The notes below the pieces were generated by a model. The model did not search any database, was not told the origin of the DNA, and saw only the letters and a list, made by a program, of their open reading frames with translations. Below are positions 1-6,375 of a DNA stretch of 11,551 bases, in pieces (positions within the stretch are counted from its first letter, which is position 1; each line of letters opens with the position of its first letter). The position numbers and the translations under genes were made by a program. Origin of the DNA: Alcaligenaceae bacterium (GTDB lineage Bacteria > Pseudomonadota > Gammaproteobacteria > Burkholderiales > Burkholderiaceae_B); contig CANCRX010000097.1 of the NCBI GenBank assembly GCA_947380655.1, positions 1-11,551 of the forward strand, written 5' to 3'.

Positions 1-608
1 GCCAGAAATACGGCCGCCTCGATATACTTGTGAACAACGCAGGCACCGGCATTTACAAGCCATTTGCTGACGTAACGGATGATGAGTTGCAAGAAGGCAT
101 GGCGATGAATTTTTTCGCGCAATTTCGTGTGTCGCAGCGCGCATTGCCATTACTTAAATTGTCATCCTATCCATCCATTATCAATATTTCAGGCCGCACG
201 GCGATTCGAGGTAATTTTCCTCCAGGCTCTAGCTGCACGGGTCCCGCAAAAGCCGCTGAAGTCAGATTCTCCATTGATCTGGCGACTGAATTGGCTGAGT
301 TTGGCATTCGGGTGAATTGCGTGATTCCTGGTGTGGTGAAGTCAGAGGAGCGCATGCGACTATGGGAGAGTCAAGCTGCCGATGGCAAGTGGGATCAACA
401 GACTGCGGTCAACAAGCGCGAAGGCCTGGAGTCCGTTTCGGTGCCGACAGGACAAACCTGGGGGGTACCCGCAGATATCGGTAATGTTGTGATTTTTCTG
501 GCCTCACCGCGCTCTGGTTATGTGAACGGCGCATCATTAATCGTGGATGGTGGCCCGCATAATAAATCCTACGTTACACAACTTTATGTGGATAAGGCGA
601 ATCAATAG
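1..608 (+). CDS. SDR-family oxidoreductase, 5' end cut off, atypical active site
   Basis: The frame is open from base 3 to the TAA at 606-608, giving 201 visible residues; the N-terminal TGxxxGIG cofactor loop must lie upstream of the window. Recognisable short-chain dehydrogenase elements are LVNNAG (visible residues 9-14), an INIS strand (about 60-63), the IRVNCVIPG segment after the active site, and the C-terminal FLASP...NGASLIVDGG. A GTG at base 30 would give a shorter ORF but lies inside the NNAG motif, so it is not the start. The Tyr of the YxxxK motif is missing: four residues before the Lys of PAKAA (visible residue 83) stands Thr79, preceded by Cys78. The position of the catalytic Ser is Gly by alignment, next to Ser63. 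The fold is certain, but normal dehydrogenase chemistry is doubtful. Substrate unknown. It converges on the PPC-domain gene and overlaps its last 35 bases. Confidence 0.88.
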   Translation, partial: QKYGRLDILVNNAGTGIYKPFADVTDDELQEGMAMNFFAQFRVSQRALPLLKLSSYPSIINISGRTAIRGNFPPGSSCTGPAKAAEVRFSIDLATELAEFGIRVNCVIPGVVKSEERMRLWESQAADGKWDQQTAVNKREGLESVSVPTGQTWGVPADIGNVVIFLASPRSGYVNGASLIVDGGPHNKSYVTQLYVDKANQ

Positions 609-1479
609 CCAGCACCAGCTCAAACGTGACGAGAACAGGATTTTCGCCGCGTTTGAGACGTCCCGCTGACATGCCGCCCTTGTAATCAACCATGCTGATA
701 TCAATTTCAGCGATTAATTGGTTATTTGAATCTGTATGGACGGTGCCCTGACTGATCAGCATTTCCGTTACGAAAGGTTCAACAACGCGACCATCGTCAA
801 ACACCGCTCCGACCGTACTGCCTACCCCACCCAAAATCGTTGCGCGACGAATTTGTTTTGCCTGGCAAAATTCTTCAAGGGCACTGCACACATCTATGTT
901 TGGAGACAGTCTGATGGCATAAACGGATTGCCTTGAAAGGTCCGAGGGGGACTCAGTTTGATTGACTGAAATAGCAGGTGCAATAACGGGAATAAATAAA
1001 GAAAAATTAGTGTCTGTATCAGGCTCAACACTGAAAGCGACCTCACGTAGAACAGAGATACTCGCCTCAATGGGCTCTACTACCTGAATATCCTCAGGCA
1101 GGAGGTGACCGCAGCGCCTTGTTCCATCTGGTTCTACCCATACCGCATGGCAATGCAACCAAGGCTGGCCCTTAAGAACTCCATACGTCACCGTGGCAGA
1201 TTCAAGCTTAACTTTGCCTGCAACGTCGTACCGCTCACTGAAGTACACCGCATGGTCTGGAGTCTTGGACAAGGCTGGCATGACATAACAAAAGGGCTCA
1301 AAGGCACCATTTTTAATGCGCAGTACCGCGCTATCTGTCCCGAAAGGAGCCAGTGCCTCGACCAGCGCAGCCAAAAAGGATTGACCTGGCTCAATAAGGA
1401 TTGAGGCAGTCTCTACATGGCCCGCAAGCGCCTGAATTTTGTTGGGATTAGGATGTCCGGGATGAAGAATGCTGCGCAT
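574..1479 (-). CDS. Protein with two PPC/DUF296 domains
   Basis: 301 residues. The first PPC (DUF296) domain spans roughly residues 24-165, with the family's LHCH segment (His109, His111) and CGHLLPE segment (His125). The second spans roughly 187-292, with IRLSPNIDVCSALEEFC and the GGVGS turn (217-221). PPC domains form trimers. In plants they accompany AT-hooks, but no AT-hook is present here, and the function of the bacterial stand-alone members is not settled. The His residues that cluster in domain 1 are not conserved in domain 2, where Ile-Ala-Glu-Ile-Asp replaces the HxH stretch and GRL replaces GGH, so the two halves probably have different roles. No signal peptide or membrane segment is seen. 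The gene is divergent from the acyl-CoA dehydrogenase operon, which suggests shared regulation or a metabolic link. The ATG start at 1479 has no strong Shine-Dalgarno sequence. Confidence 0.85.
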   Translation of the reverse strand: MRSILHPGHPNPNKIQALAGHVETASILIEPGQSFLAALVEALAPFGTDSAVLRIKNGAFEPFCYVMPALSKTPDHAVYFSERYDVAGKVKLESATVTYGVLKGQPWLHCHAVWVEPDGTRRCGHLLPEDIQVVEPIEASISVLREVAFSVEPDTDTNFSLFIPVIAPAISVNQTESPSDLSRQSVYAIRLSPNIDVCSALEEFCQAKQIRRATILGGVGSTVGAVFDDGRVVEPFVTEMLISQGTVHTDSNNQLIAEIDISMVDYKGGMSAGRLKRGENPVLVTFELVLAIDSPYPHKVV

Positions 1480-1506
1480 GAGGTAGATTGCCGCCGAATC
1501 GCTAAA

Positions 1507-1535
1507 ATATTAGTGAAAATTAATTATTCTGAAGA
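1507..1535 (-). promoter_or_regulatory. Candidate promoter for the PPC-domain gene
   Basis: Read on the minus strand, a TAATAT -10-like hexamer (1507-1512) lies 17 bases downstream of a poor -35-like TCTTCA (1530-1535). A transcript starting near 1500 would have a leader of about 20 nt before the ATG at 1479. The -10 is good, the -35 matches only three of six positions, and the whole gap is AT-rich, so chance matches are likely. Confidence 0.3.
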
Positions 1536-1538
1536 TCA

Positions 1539-1554
1539 TACAATCGATCTATTG
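1539..1554 (+). promoter_or_regulatory. Candidate -10 box with overlapping palindromic operator
   Basis: TACAAT (1539-1544) matches five of six positions of a sigma70 -10 box facing the acyl-CoA dehydrogenase operon, though no good -35 stands 16-18 bases upstream. It overlaps a 14-bp near-perfect palindrome, CAATCGATCTATTG (1541-1554, one mismatched pair). A palindrome over a -10 in a divergent gap is where a TetR- or GntR-type repressor would bind. No regulator gene is in the window, so this is a suggestion only. Transcription from here would leave a leader of about 44 nt. Confidence 0.3.
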
Positions 1555-1594
1555 CTGTGTATTAATCATCTGTTGAAACAAAAGAAGAGACAAC

Positions 1595-2767
1595 ATGGAT
1601 TTCGCCCTCACCCCTCGTCAAAAAGAATTGCAGGAACGTACCCGTCAGTTTATTGCTGAAAAGATCATTCCTCTTGAGAAGGATCCGCGTGCTACCTCAC
1701 ATGGCCCGACCGAAGCGCTCCGGCAGGAACTCGTTGCGCTGGCTCGTGAAGCGGGTCTGCTGACACCACACGCCTCCGTTGAAATGGGTGGCTTAGGTTT
1801 ATCTCATATCGATAAAGCGATTGTTTTCGAAGAAGCAGGATATTCGACCCTTGGTCCTACCGCCATGAATATCCATGCACCGGACGAAGGCAATATCCAC
1901 TTGATGGAAATGGTCGCGACGCACGAACAAAAGGAACGCTGGTTACGACCCCAGGTACAAGGCCTGACGCGTTCCTGTTTTGCGATGACCGAACCTGATC
2001 CTGGTGCGGGTGCAGACCCCTCCATGATGCTGACCACCGCAGTACGCGATGGCGATGAATATGTCATCAACGGTACCAAATGGTTTATCACCGGTGCAGA
2101 CGGTGCAAGCTATGTCATCATCATGGCCAAAATGGAAGACGGCTCTGCAACCATGTTCTTAAGCGATATGAATCGTGAGGGAATCAAAGTCGTACGCCAG
2201 ATGGATGCAATGGATAGCTGCTTTACAGGTGGTCATTGCGTCATGGAATTTACAAACGTACGCGTTCCAGCTACGGATGTATTAGGTGAAATCGGTCGTG
2301 GTTTCAAATACGCTCAAGTGCGTCTTGCTCCTGCCCGGCTGACACACTGCATGCGCTGGCTCGGTCAGGCGCGTCGCGCGCATGACATCGCCACCGCCTA
2401 CGCAAGCAAGCGCGAAGCATTCAAACGCGTACTCGCTAAACATGAAGGTGTGGGCTTCATGCTGGCCGATAACGACATGGATATCACCACTGCTCGACTA
2501 CACATCTGGCATACCGCATGGGTTCTGGATCAGGGTCATGCAGGTAATTTTGAATCCAGTCGTGCCAAAGTTACTTGCTCTGAAGCTGAATGGCGCGTAG
2601 TGGATCGCTGCGTGCAGATCCTCGGTGGCCAAGGTGTGACGGGTGAAACCATTGTGATGCGCATATTCATGGATATGCGTGCCTTCAGAATTTATGACGG
2701 TCCAAGTGAAGTCCATCGCTGGAGCATGGCACGCAAGATCGTGACGGCTGCGGAGAATGTTCAATGA
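1595..2767 (+). CDS. Acyl-CoA dehydrogenase, ACAD10/11-like (LvaC-like)
   Basis: 390 residues, the normal length for a soluble homotetrameric FAD enzyme. The layout is an N-terminal helical domain (about 1-120), the FAD-contacting FAMTEPDPGAGADP segment (129-142) with INGTKWFITGA (158-168) in the beta domain, and the C-terminal helical domain with the QILGGQG motif (341-347) and IYDGPSEVHR (366-375). In ordinary acyl-CoA dehydrogenases the last motif carries the catalytic Glu (YEGT); here Asp368 stands instead, as in ACAD10/ACAD11, which use DGPDEVH. Together with the downstream SDR and ACAD11-like kinase this suggests action on a 4-phosphoacyl-CoA, eliminating phosphate during breakdown of 4-hydroxy acids, as proposed for LvaC of the levulinate pathway. 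The role is inferred from family and context. The ATG is preceded by a modest purine-rich site (AAGAAGAGA, 1582-1590). The stop overlaps the next gene by four bases (ATGA). Confidence 0.93.
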   Translation: MDFALTPRQKELQERTRQFIAEKIIPLEKDPRATSHGPTEALRQELVALAREAGLLTPHASVEMGGLGLSHIDKAIVFEEAGYSTLGPTAMNIHAPDEGNIHLMEMVATHEQKERWLRPQVQGLTRSCFAMTEPDPGAGADPSMMLTTAVRDGDEYVINGTKWFITGADGASYVIIMAKMEDGSATMFLSDMNREGIKVVRQMDAMDSCFTGGHCVMEFTNVRVPATDVLGEIGRGFKYAQVRLAPARLTHCMRWLGQARRAHDIATAYASKREAFKRVLAKHEGVGFMLADNDMDITTARLHIWHTAWVLDQGHAGNFESSRAKVTCSEAEWRVVDRCVQILGGQGVTGETIVMRIFMDMRAFRIYDGPSEVHRWSMARKIVTAAENVQ

Positions 2768-3564
2768 GTGCAGCAGATCAATCAACCGTGACACAACAGT
2801 TATCCATCTTCAGTCTAGTAGGTCATGTTGCCCTGATGACGGGTGCATCGAGTGGTATCGGACGCCATATGGCTAAAACACTTGCTCGCGCAGGTGCGCA
2901 TGTGATTGTTGCTGCGCGCCGCGCAGACAAACTCGAATCACTCGTTAACGAAATCAAACAAGCAGGCGGCCAGTCTCATGCCGTCTCCCTTGACGTCACA
3001 CGCAGTGAAAGCGTGCGTGCCTGTTTTGATGAGATCGAGGCCGTCGCGGGTGTTGCCGACATTATTATTAGTAATGCGGGCACGACCGTCGCCAAGCCTG
3101 CCATCGAGCAAACTGAAGCAGACTGGGATGAGGTGATCGACACCAACCTGAAAGGTTGTTTCATGGTCGATACTGAAGCCGCACGACGCATGATCAAACA
3201 AAAGAAACCAGGCAGCATCATTAATATTGCCTCGATTCTGGGCGATCGCGTTGCAGGTGCGGTCGCGCCCTACTCTGCCTCTAAAGCTGGCGTGATTCAC
3301 TCAACAAAATCATTGGCGTTAGAGCTCGCTCGCTATGGTATTCGTGTCAACGCGATTTTGCCTGGTTACGTGATCACGGACCTGAATAGTGAGTTCCTGA
3401 TGAGCGAAGCCGGCAAACGACTGGAGTCGCGTGTGCCCTTCCGTCGTTTCTGCAAAATGGAAGATCTTGATGGCCCCCTATTGCTGTTGGCATCCGATGC
3501 CGGACGTGCAATGACCGGGACAGCCACTGCAGTCGATTGGGGCCATCTGGTGAGCTCACTATGA
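2764..3564 (+). CDS. SDR-family NAD(P)-dependent oxidoreductase
   Basis: 266 residues, a complete classical SDR. The cofactor loop TGASSGIG is at 26-33, the NAG motif at 104-106, the catalytic Ser at 157 (NIAS), and Tyr170 and Lys174 lie in YSASK. The Arg pair after the second strand (52-53) would favour NADP(H), but this is a weak indicator. The C-terminal motif reads VDWGH, where relatives usually have VDGGH. Start and stop overlap both neighbours by four bases (ATGA at 2764 and 3561), so the three proteins are translationally coupled. In the levulinate pathway an SDR (LvaD) interconverts the 4-keto and 4-hydroxy acyl-CoA; by context the same kind of step is likely here, or a 3-hydroxyacyl-CoA dehydrogenase step. 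The exact substrate cannot be read from the sequence. This SDR has its full catalytic set, unlike the one at the left edge. Confidence 0.92.
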   Translation: MSAADQSTVTQQLSIFSLVGHVALMTGASSGIGRHMAKTLARAGAHVIVAARRADKLESLVNEIKQAGGQSHAVSLDVTRSESVRACFDEIEAVAGVADIIISNAGTTVAKPAIEQTEADWDEVIDTNLKGCFMVDTEAARRMIKQKKPGSIINIASILGDRVAGAVAPYSASKAGVIHSTKSLALELARYGIRVNAILPGYVITDLNSEFLMSEAGKRLESRVPFRRFCKMEDLDGPLLLLASDAGRAMTGTATAVDWGHLVSSL

Positions 3565-4607
3565 CCGGTGCGAACCATGCTTTAGGCCAGTTCGACCATT
3601 CAGTCTTGGCAGACTGGATGAAAAATCAGGGCATTATTGAGAAAGCTGAGCTGAGTGCGAAACCACTCACGGGCGGTCAATCCAACCCAACCTTCTTATT
3701 GACGAGTGGCAAACAAAAACTCGTACTGCGAAAAAAACCGCCAGGCCCTTTACTGCCCTCCGCCCATGCAGTGGATCGAGAATACAAGGTTATTAAGGCG
3801 TTGCAAGGCAGCGATGTGCCAGTGCCAAAGCTATTTGCCTACAGCGATGACATTTCAATCGTTGGAACGCCCTTCTATCTGATGGAGTTTCTCGAAGGTC
3901 GAGTCATCGTTGATCAGTCGTTGCCAGGGATGTCTACCAGCGAACGCACGGCTATATATATGGAGATGAATCGCATCATTGCTGCGCTCCATCAAGTCGA
4001 TCCTGAGGCGGTCGGTCTGGCTGATTTTGGTCGGGCAGGCAATTATTTTGGCAGGCAGATTGCACGCTGGAGTCGTCAATATCAGGAATCGCGCACTGAA
4101 GATATAGATGCGCTGAATTCTCTGATTGAATGGCTGCCACAAAATATTCCTGTAGGTGATCAGACAACCATTGTCCATGGCGACTACCGCCTCGACAATC
4201 TGGTCCTACACCCTACGGAGCCGCGTGCGATAGGTTTGCTTGACTGGGAACTCGCAACACTGGGTCACCCGCTCGCTGATTTTGCGTATCACTGCATGAG
4301 CTGGCATATCCCGGCTAGTCTGTGGCGCGGGATTGGTGGACTGGATCTGGCATCACTTGGCATCCCAAGCGAAGAGGCTTACGTCAAACGCTATTCAGAC
4401 ATCACAGGCTTCAGTGGCATCGAACACTGGGATTTCTACATTGCATACAATTTATTCAGAATGGCTGCGATTTTGCAGGGTATCGCCCGACGCGCAGTCG
4501 ACGGGACCGCTGCCTCCGCGGATGCAATCGAAACGGGAAGCAAAGCACGACCGCTCGCCGAAATCGGCTGGAAATACGCTCAACGCTATGAAGCATCAAA
4601 ACGTTAA
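3561..4607 (+). CDS. APH-family kinase, ACAD11 N-terminal-like (putative hydroxyacyl-CoA kinase)
   Basis: 348 residues from the ATG at 3561, chosen because it overlaps the SDR stop as ATGA; a frame opening at 3537 would add eight residues inside the SDR gene. The aminoglycoside-phosphotransferase fold is clear. The GGQSNPTF loop is at 38-45 and LVLRKKPPGPLLPSAHAVDREY at 54-75 covers the ATP-site Lys region. The Brenner motif HGDYRLDN is at 206-213 (Asp208 catalytic, Asn213 metal), and DWE at 228-230 carries the second metal ligand. RKKPPG...LLPSAHAVDREY, GTPFYLMEFLEGR and WELATLG are the signature of the kinase half of ACAD11, and it has no resemblance to drug-resistance APHs beyond the fold. 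In ACAD10/11 and in LvaA this kinase phosphorylates the gamma-hydroxyl of a 4-hydroxyacyl-CoA. Here kinase and dehydrogenase are separate genes in one operon, with an SDR between them. Confidence 0.9.
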   Translation: MTGANHALGQFDHSVLADWMKNQGIIEKAELSAKPLTGGQSNPTFLLTSGKQKLVLRKKPPGPLLPSAHAVDREYKVIKALQGSDVPVPKLFAYSDDISIVGTPFYLMEFLEGRVIVDQSLPGMSTSERTAIYMEMNRIIAALHQVDPEAVGLADFGRAGNYFGRQIARWSRQYQESRTEDIDALNSLIEWLPQNIPVGDQTTIVHGDYRLDNLVLHPTEPRAIGLLDWELATLGHPLADFAYHCMSWHIPASLWRGIGGLDLASLGIPSEEAYVKRYSDITGFSGIEHWDFYIAYNLFRMAAILQGIARRAVDGTAASADAIETGSKARPLAEIGWKYAQRYEASKR

Positions 4608-4629
4608 ACCAATACGCTAAACAAACCCG

Positions 4630-4658
4630 TTGACTAGAGCGTCACGGCGGTTTACCTT
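4630..4658 (+). promoter_or_regulatory. Candidate promoter for the gltI operon
   Basis: TTGACT (4630-4635, five of six matches to -35) is followed after 17 bases by TACCTT (4653-4658, three of six, keeping the important first TA and final T). Transcription would start around 4665, at the end of the left arm of the inverted repeat. No other better pair is visible in the 99-bp gap, and no terminator follows the kinase gene, so read-through from upstream is also possible. Confidence 0.4.
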
Positions 4659-4698
4659 GTGAGTGAAGATTAAGTTTCCACTGATCACACTCACAAGG
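4655..4698 (+). promoter_or_regulatory. Perfect 11-bp inverted repeat covering the gltI ribosome-binding site
   Basis: CCTTGTGAGTG (4655-4665) is repeated exactly in reverse complement as CACTCACAAGG (4688-4698), separated by 22 bases. The right arm contains AAGG of the gltI Shine-Dalgarno sequence (AAGGA, 4695-4699; ATG at 4707). The left arm overlaps the candidate -10 box. As RNA, the arms form an 11-bp stem that would hide the ribosome-binding site. As DNA, the half-site centres are 33 bp apart, close to three helical turns, which would suit a dimer or tetramer of a regulator. No U-run follows, so it is not an intrinsic terminator. The repeat is directly seen; its role is inferred. Confidence 0.75.
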
Positions 4699-4706
4699 AC
4701 CCAAGA

Positions 4707-5603
4707 ATGAAAGCGATTAAAACTGCTGGTTTGCTGATAGCCGCAGCGTTGCTGGCTCAACCAGTCTATAGTCAGGAATTAACGGGTACGCTCAAAAAAA
4801 TCAAAGACAGTGGAACGATCACGCTGGGTGCGCGTGAGTCCTCCGCACCGTTCAGCTATAGCCTGGGTGGTACGCAGTTTGTCGGTTTTTCGGTTGATCT
4901 CATGATGAAAGTGGTTGATCGCCTGAAAACCGAACTCAAAATGCCTGACCTCAAATACACCATCATTCCCTTTACCGCACAAAACCGCATTCCGCTCATT
5001 CAAAATGGCACGCTTGATTTTGAATGTTCATCAACCACCAACACCCTCGAGCGCCAGCAGCAAGTCGCCTTTTCGACAAGCTTTTTTGTAATTGGTACCA
5101 AACTACTGACAGCTAAAGACTCCGGCGTTAAAGATTTTGCTGATCTGAAAGGTAAAAATCTGTCGACAACGGCCGGTACTACCTCCGAGCGCTTGATCAA
5201 CAAATACAACGAAACACAAAATGCGGGCATCAATGTGATGGCTGCACGTGAGAACACACAGTCTTTTCTGGCTGTTGACAGCGGTCGCGCCGTGGCATTC
5301 ATGATGGATGATGCGATTCTGTATGGCGAACGTGCCAAATCTAAAAATCCTGAAAAATGGGTGGTAGTCGGCACACCTATGTCTCGTGAAGCTTACGGCT
5401 GCATGATGCGTCGCGATGATGCGCCCTTTAAAAAGCTGGTCGACGACGTCCTGACACAGGAAATGAAGTCCGGTGCGATCAATGCAAACTACAAAAAATG
5501 GTTTGAGAGCCCAATTCCTCCACGCAATACTAGCCTCGACTTCCCTCAGTCTGCAGACATCAAAGCCCTCTATGCCAATCCTAATGACAAGGCGATTGAA
5601 TAA
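4707..5603 (+). CDS. gltI: Periplasmic amino-acid-binding protein, GltI-like, of an ABC importer
   Basis: 298 residues. A Lys-containing N-terminus, a hydrophobic stretch (7-19) and the VYS-QE site form a signal peptide cleaved after about residue 22, without a lipobox, so the protein is periplasmic. The body follows E. coli GltI along its whole length: RESSAPFSY (43-51), QNRIPLIQNGTLDFECSSTT (92-111), GTTSERLINK (157-166), SGRAVAFMMDDA (192-203), GERAK, and the KKWF.SPIPP.N end. Of the ligand contacts recalled from the Shigella glutamate/aspartate-binding protein, the Arg in RESS (Arg43), the Arg in QNR (Arg94) and Ser109 are kept. The Ser before QNR is Ala91, and the His after SAKD is Asn183. 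Those two hold the side-chain carboxylate, so the specificity may differ from glutamate/aspartate. A good Shine-Dalgarno (AAGGA, 7-nt spacing) lies within an inverted repeat. First gene of the transporter operon. Confidence 0.93.
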   Translation: MKAIKTAGLLIAAALLAQPVYSQELTGTLKKIKDSGTITLGARESSAPFSYSLGGTQFVGFSVDLMMKVVDRLKTELKMPDLKYTIIPFTAQNRIPLIQNGTLDFECSSTTNTLERQQQVAFSTSFFVIGTKLLTAKDSGVKDFADLKGKNLSTTAGTTSERLINKYNETQNAGINVMAARENTQSFLAVDSGRAVAFMMDDAILYGERAKSKNPEKWVVVGTPMSREAYGCMMRRDDAPFKKLVDDVLTQEMKSGAINANYKKWFESPIPPRNTSLDFPQSADIKALYANPNDKAIE

Positions 5604-5621
5604 GCTACGGGTTATTTAATC

Positions 5622-6356
5622 ATGGGCTATCAATGGACCTGGTCGGTTTTTTTACAACCGGCTAACGGTCGCGAGACCTATCTGGACTGGCTCTTAGCCG
5701 GGATGTGGACGACCGTCCAGATGGGTACGCTTGGCTGGGTGATTGCATTTATCCTGGGGTCCGTGCTGGGCGTGATGCGTACGGTGCCGAATCGCGTCTT
5801 GTCCGCCATCGCGGTGACCTACGTCGAAATCGTGCGTAACGTCCCCCTGATCGTTCAGTTATTTCTCTGGTACTACGTTGTCCCTAAATTTCTGCCTGAT
5901 GCCTGGCGCAGTTGGCTATTCGCTCAACCACCTGCGACGACAGCCTTTTTAACCGCAACGATTGGGCTCGGCGTGTTTACCGCGGCACGTGTGTGCGAGC
6001 AAGTCCGTGCAGGCATCGAATCATTACCGACAGGTTTACGCAACGCAGCGCTATCCATGGGGTTTACTCTGCCACAGGCTTACCGCTATGTATTGCTGCC
6101 CGTGTCCTACAGATTAATCGTCCCCCCCATGACTTCGGAGATGCTGAGTATTTTTAAAAATTCATCGATCGCCGCGACCGTGGGCGTCTTTGAGCTCTTT
6201 GCGCGCGCACGTCAACTCAATGACTACACCGCGCGCGGCTATGAGTCGTTCATCGCAGTGATCCTTTGCTATTTCGCGATTAACGCAGTCGTCATGATCA
6301 TCATGGCTGTGGTTGAACGCAAAACAAGATTGCCTGGCTTCATGGGATCACGATAA
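5622..6356 (+). CDS. gltJ: ABC importer permease, GltJ-like
   Basis: 244 residues, matching E. coli GltJ in length and order of motifs: the W..FLQ start, RTVPNR (53-58), the YVE.VRNVPLIVQLFLWY segment (67-84), GVFTAARVCEQVRAGIESLP (118-136) and the cytoplasmic EAA loop at about 139-170 (NAALSMGFTLPQAYRYVLLP), which docks onto the ATPase. Hydrophobic membrane segments lie around 30-52, 60-87, 106-124, 180-193 and 210-230, and the C-terminus ends in VERKTRLPG as in the family. It forms the inner-membrane channel as a heterodimer with the next gene product. The gene starts 18 bases after gltI with only a weak ribosome-binding site. Its stop is embedded in TAATG, which opens a short out-of-frame reading frame leading to gltK. 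Confidence 0.93.
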   Translation: MGYQWTWSVFLQPANGRETYLDWLLAGMWTTVQMGTLGWVIAFILGSVLGVMRTVPNRVLSAIAVTYVEIVRNVPLIVQLFLWYYVVPKFLPDAWRSWLFAQPPATTAFLTATIGLGVFTAARVCEQVRAGIESLPTGLRNAALSMGFTLPQAYRYVLLPVSYRLIVPPMTSEMLSIFKNSSIAATVGVFELFARARQLNDYTARGYESFIAVILCYFAINAVVMIIMAVVERKTRLPGFMGSR

Positions 6357-6375
6357 TGTTTGTCTGCGAATCAAC

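Noticed and set aside
1105..1404. Open frame on the plus strand inside the PPC-domain gene
   Set aside because: It is a shadow of a well-supported minus-strand protein, has an unusual composition rich in Arg, Cys and Trp, and has no ribosome-binding site or family resemblance.
3550..3559. Perfect 10-bp palindrome GTGAGCTCAC just before the kinase ATG, sharing the GTGAG/CTCAC core with the gltI inverted repeat
   Set aside because: It encodes the conserved C-terminal residues of the SDR and supplies the weak GGTGAG ribosome-binding site; the geometry differs from the gltI repeat, and one short palindrome is expected by chance in a window of this size.
3561..4607. Kinase as an aminoglycoside resistance gene
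   Set aside because: Although the fold is APH, the specific motifs are those of the ACAD11 kinase half, and it lies in an acyl-CoA operon.
6313..6375. Longer gltK beginning inside gltJ
   Set aside because: The added residues are polar and absent from GltK relatives, whereas the ATG at 6376 begins with the family-typical MxxFD start.
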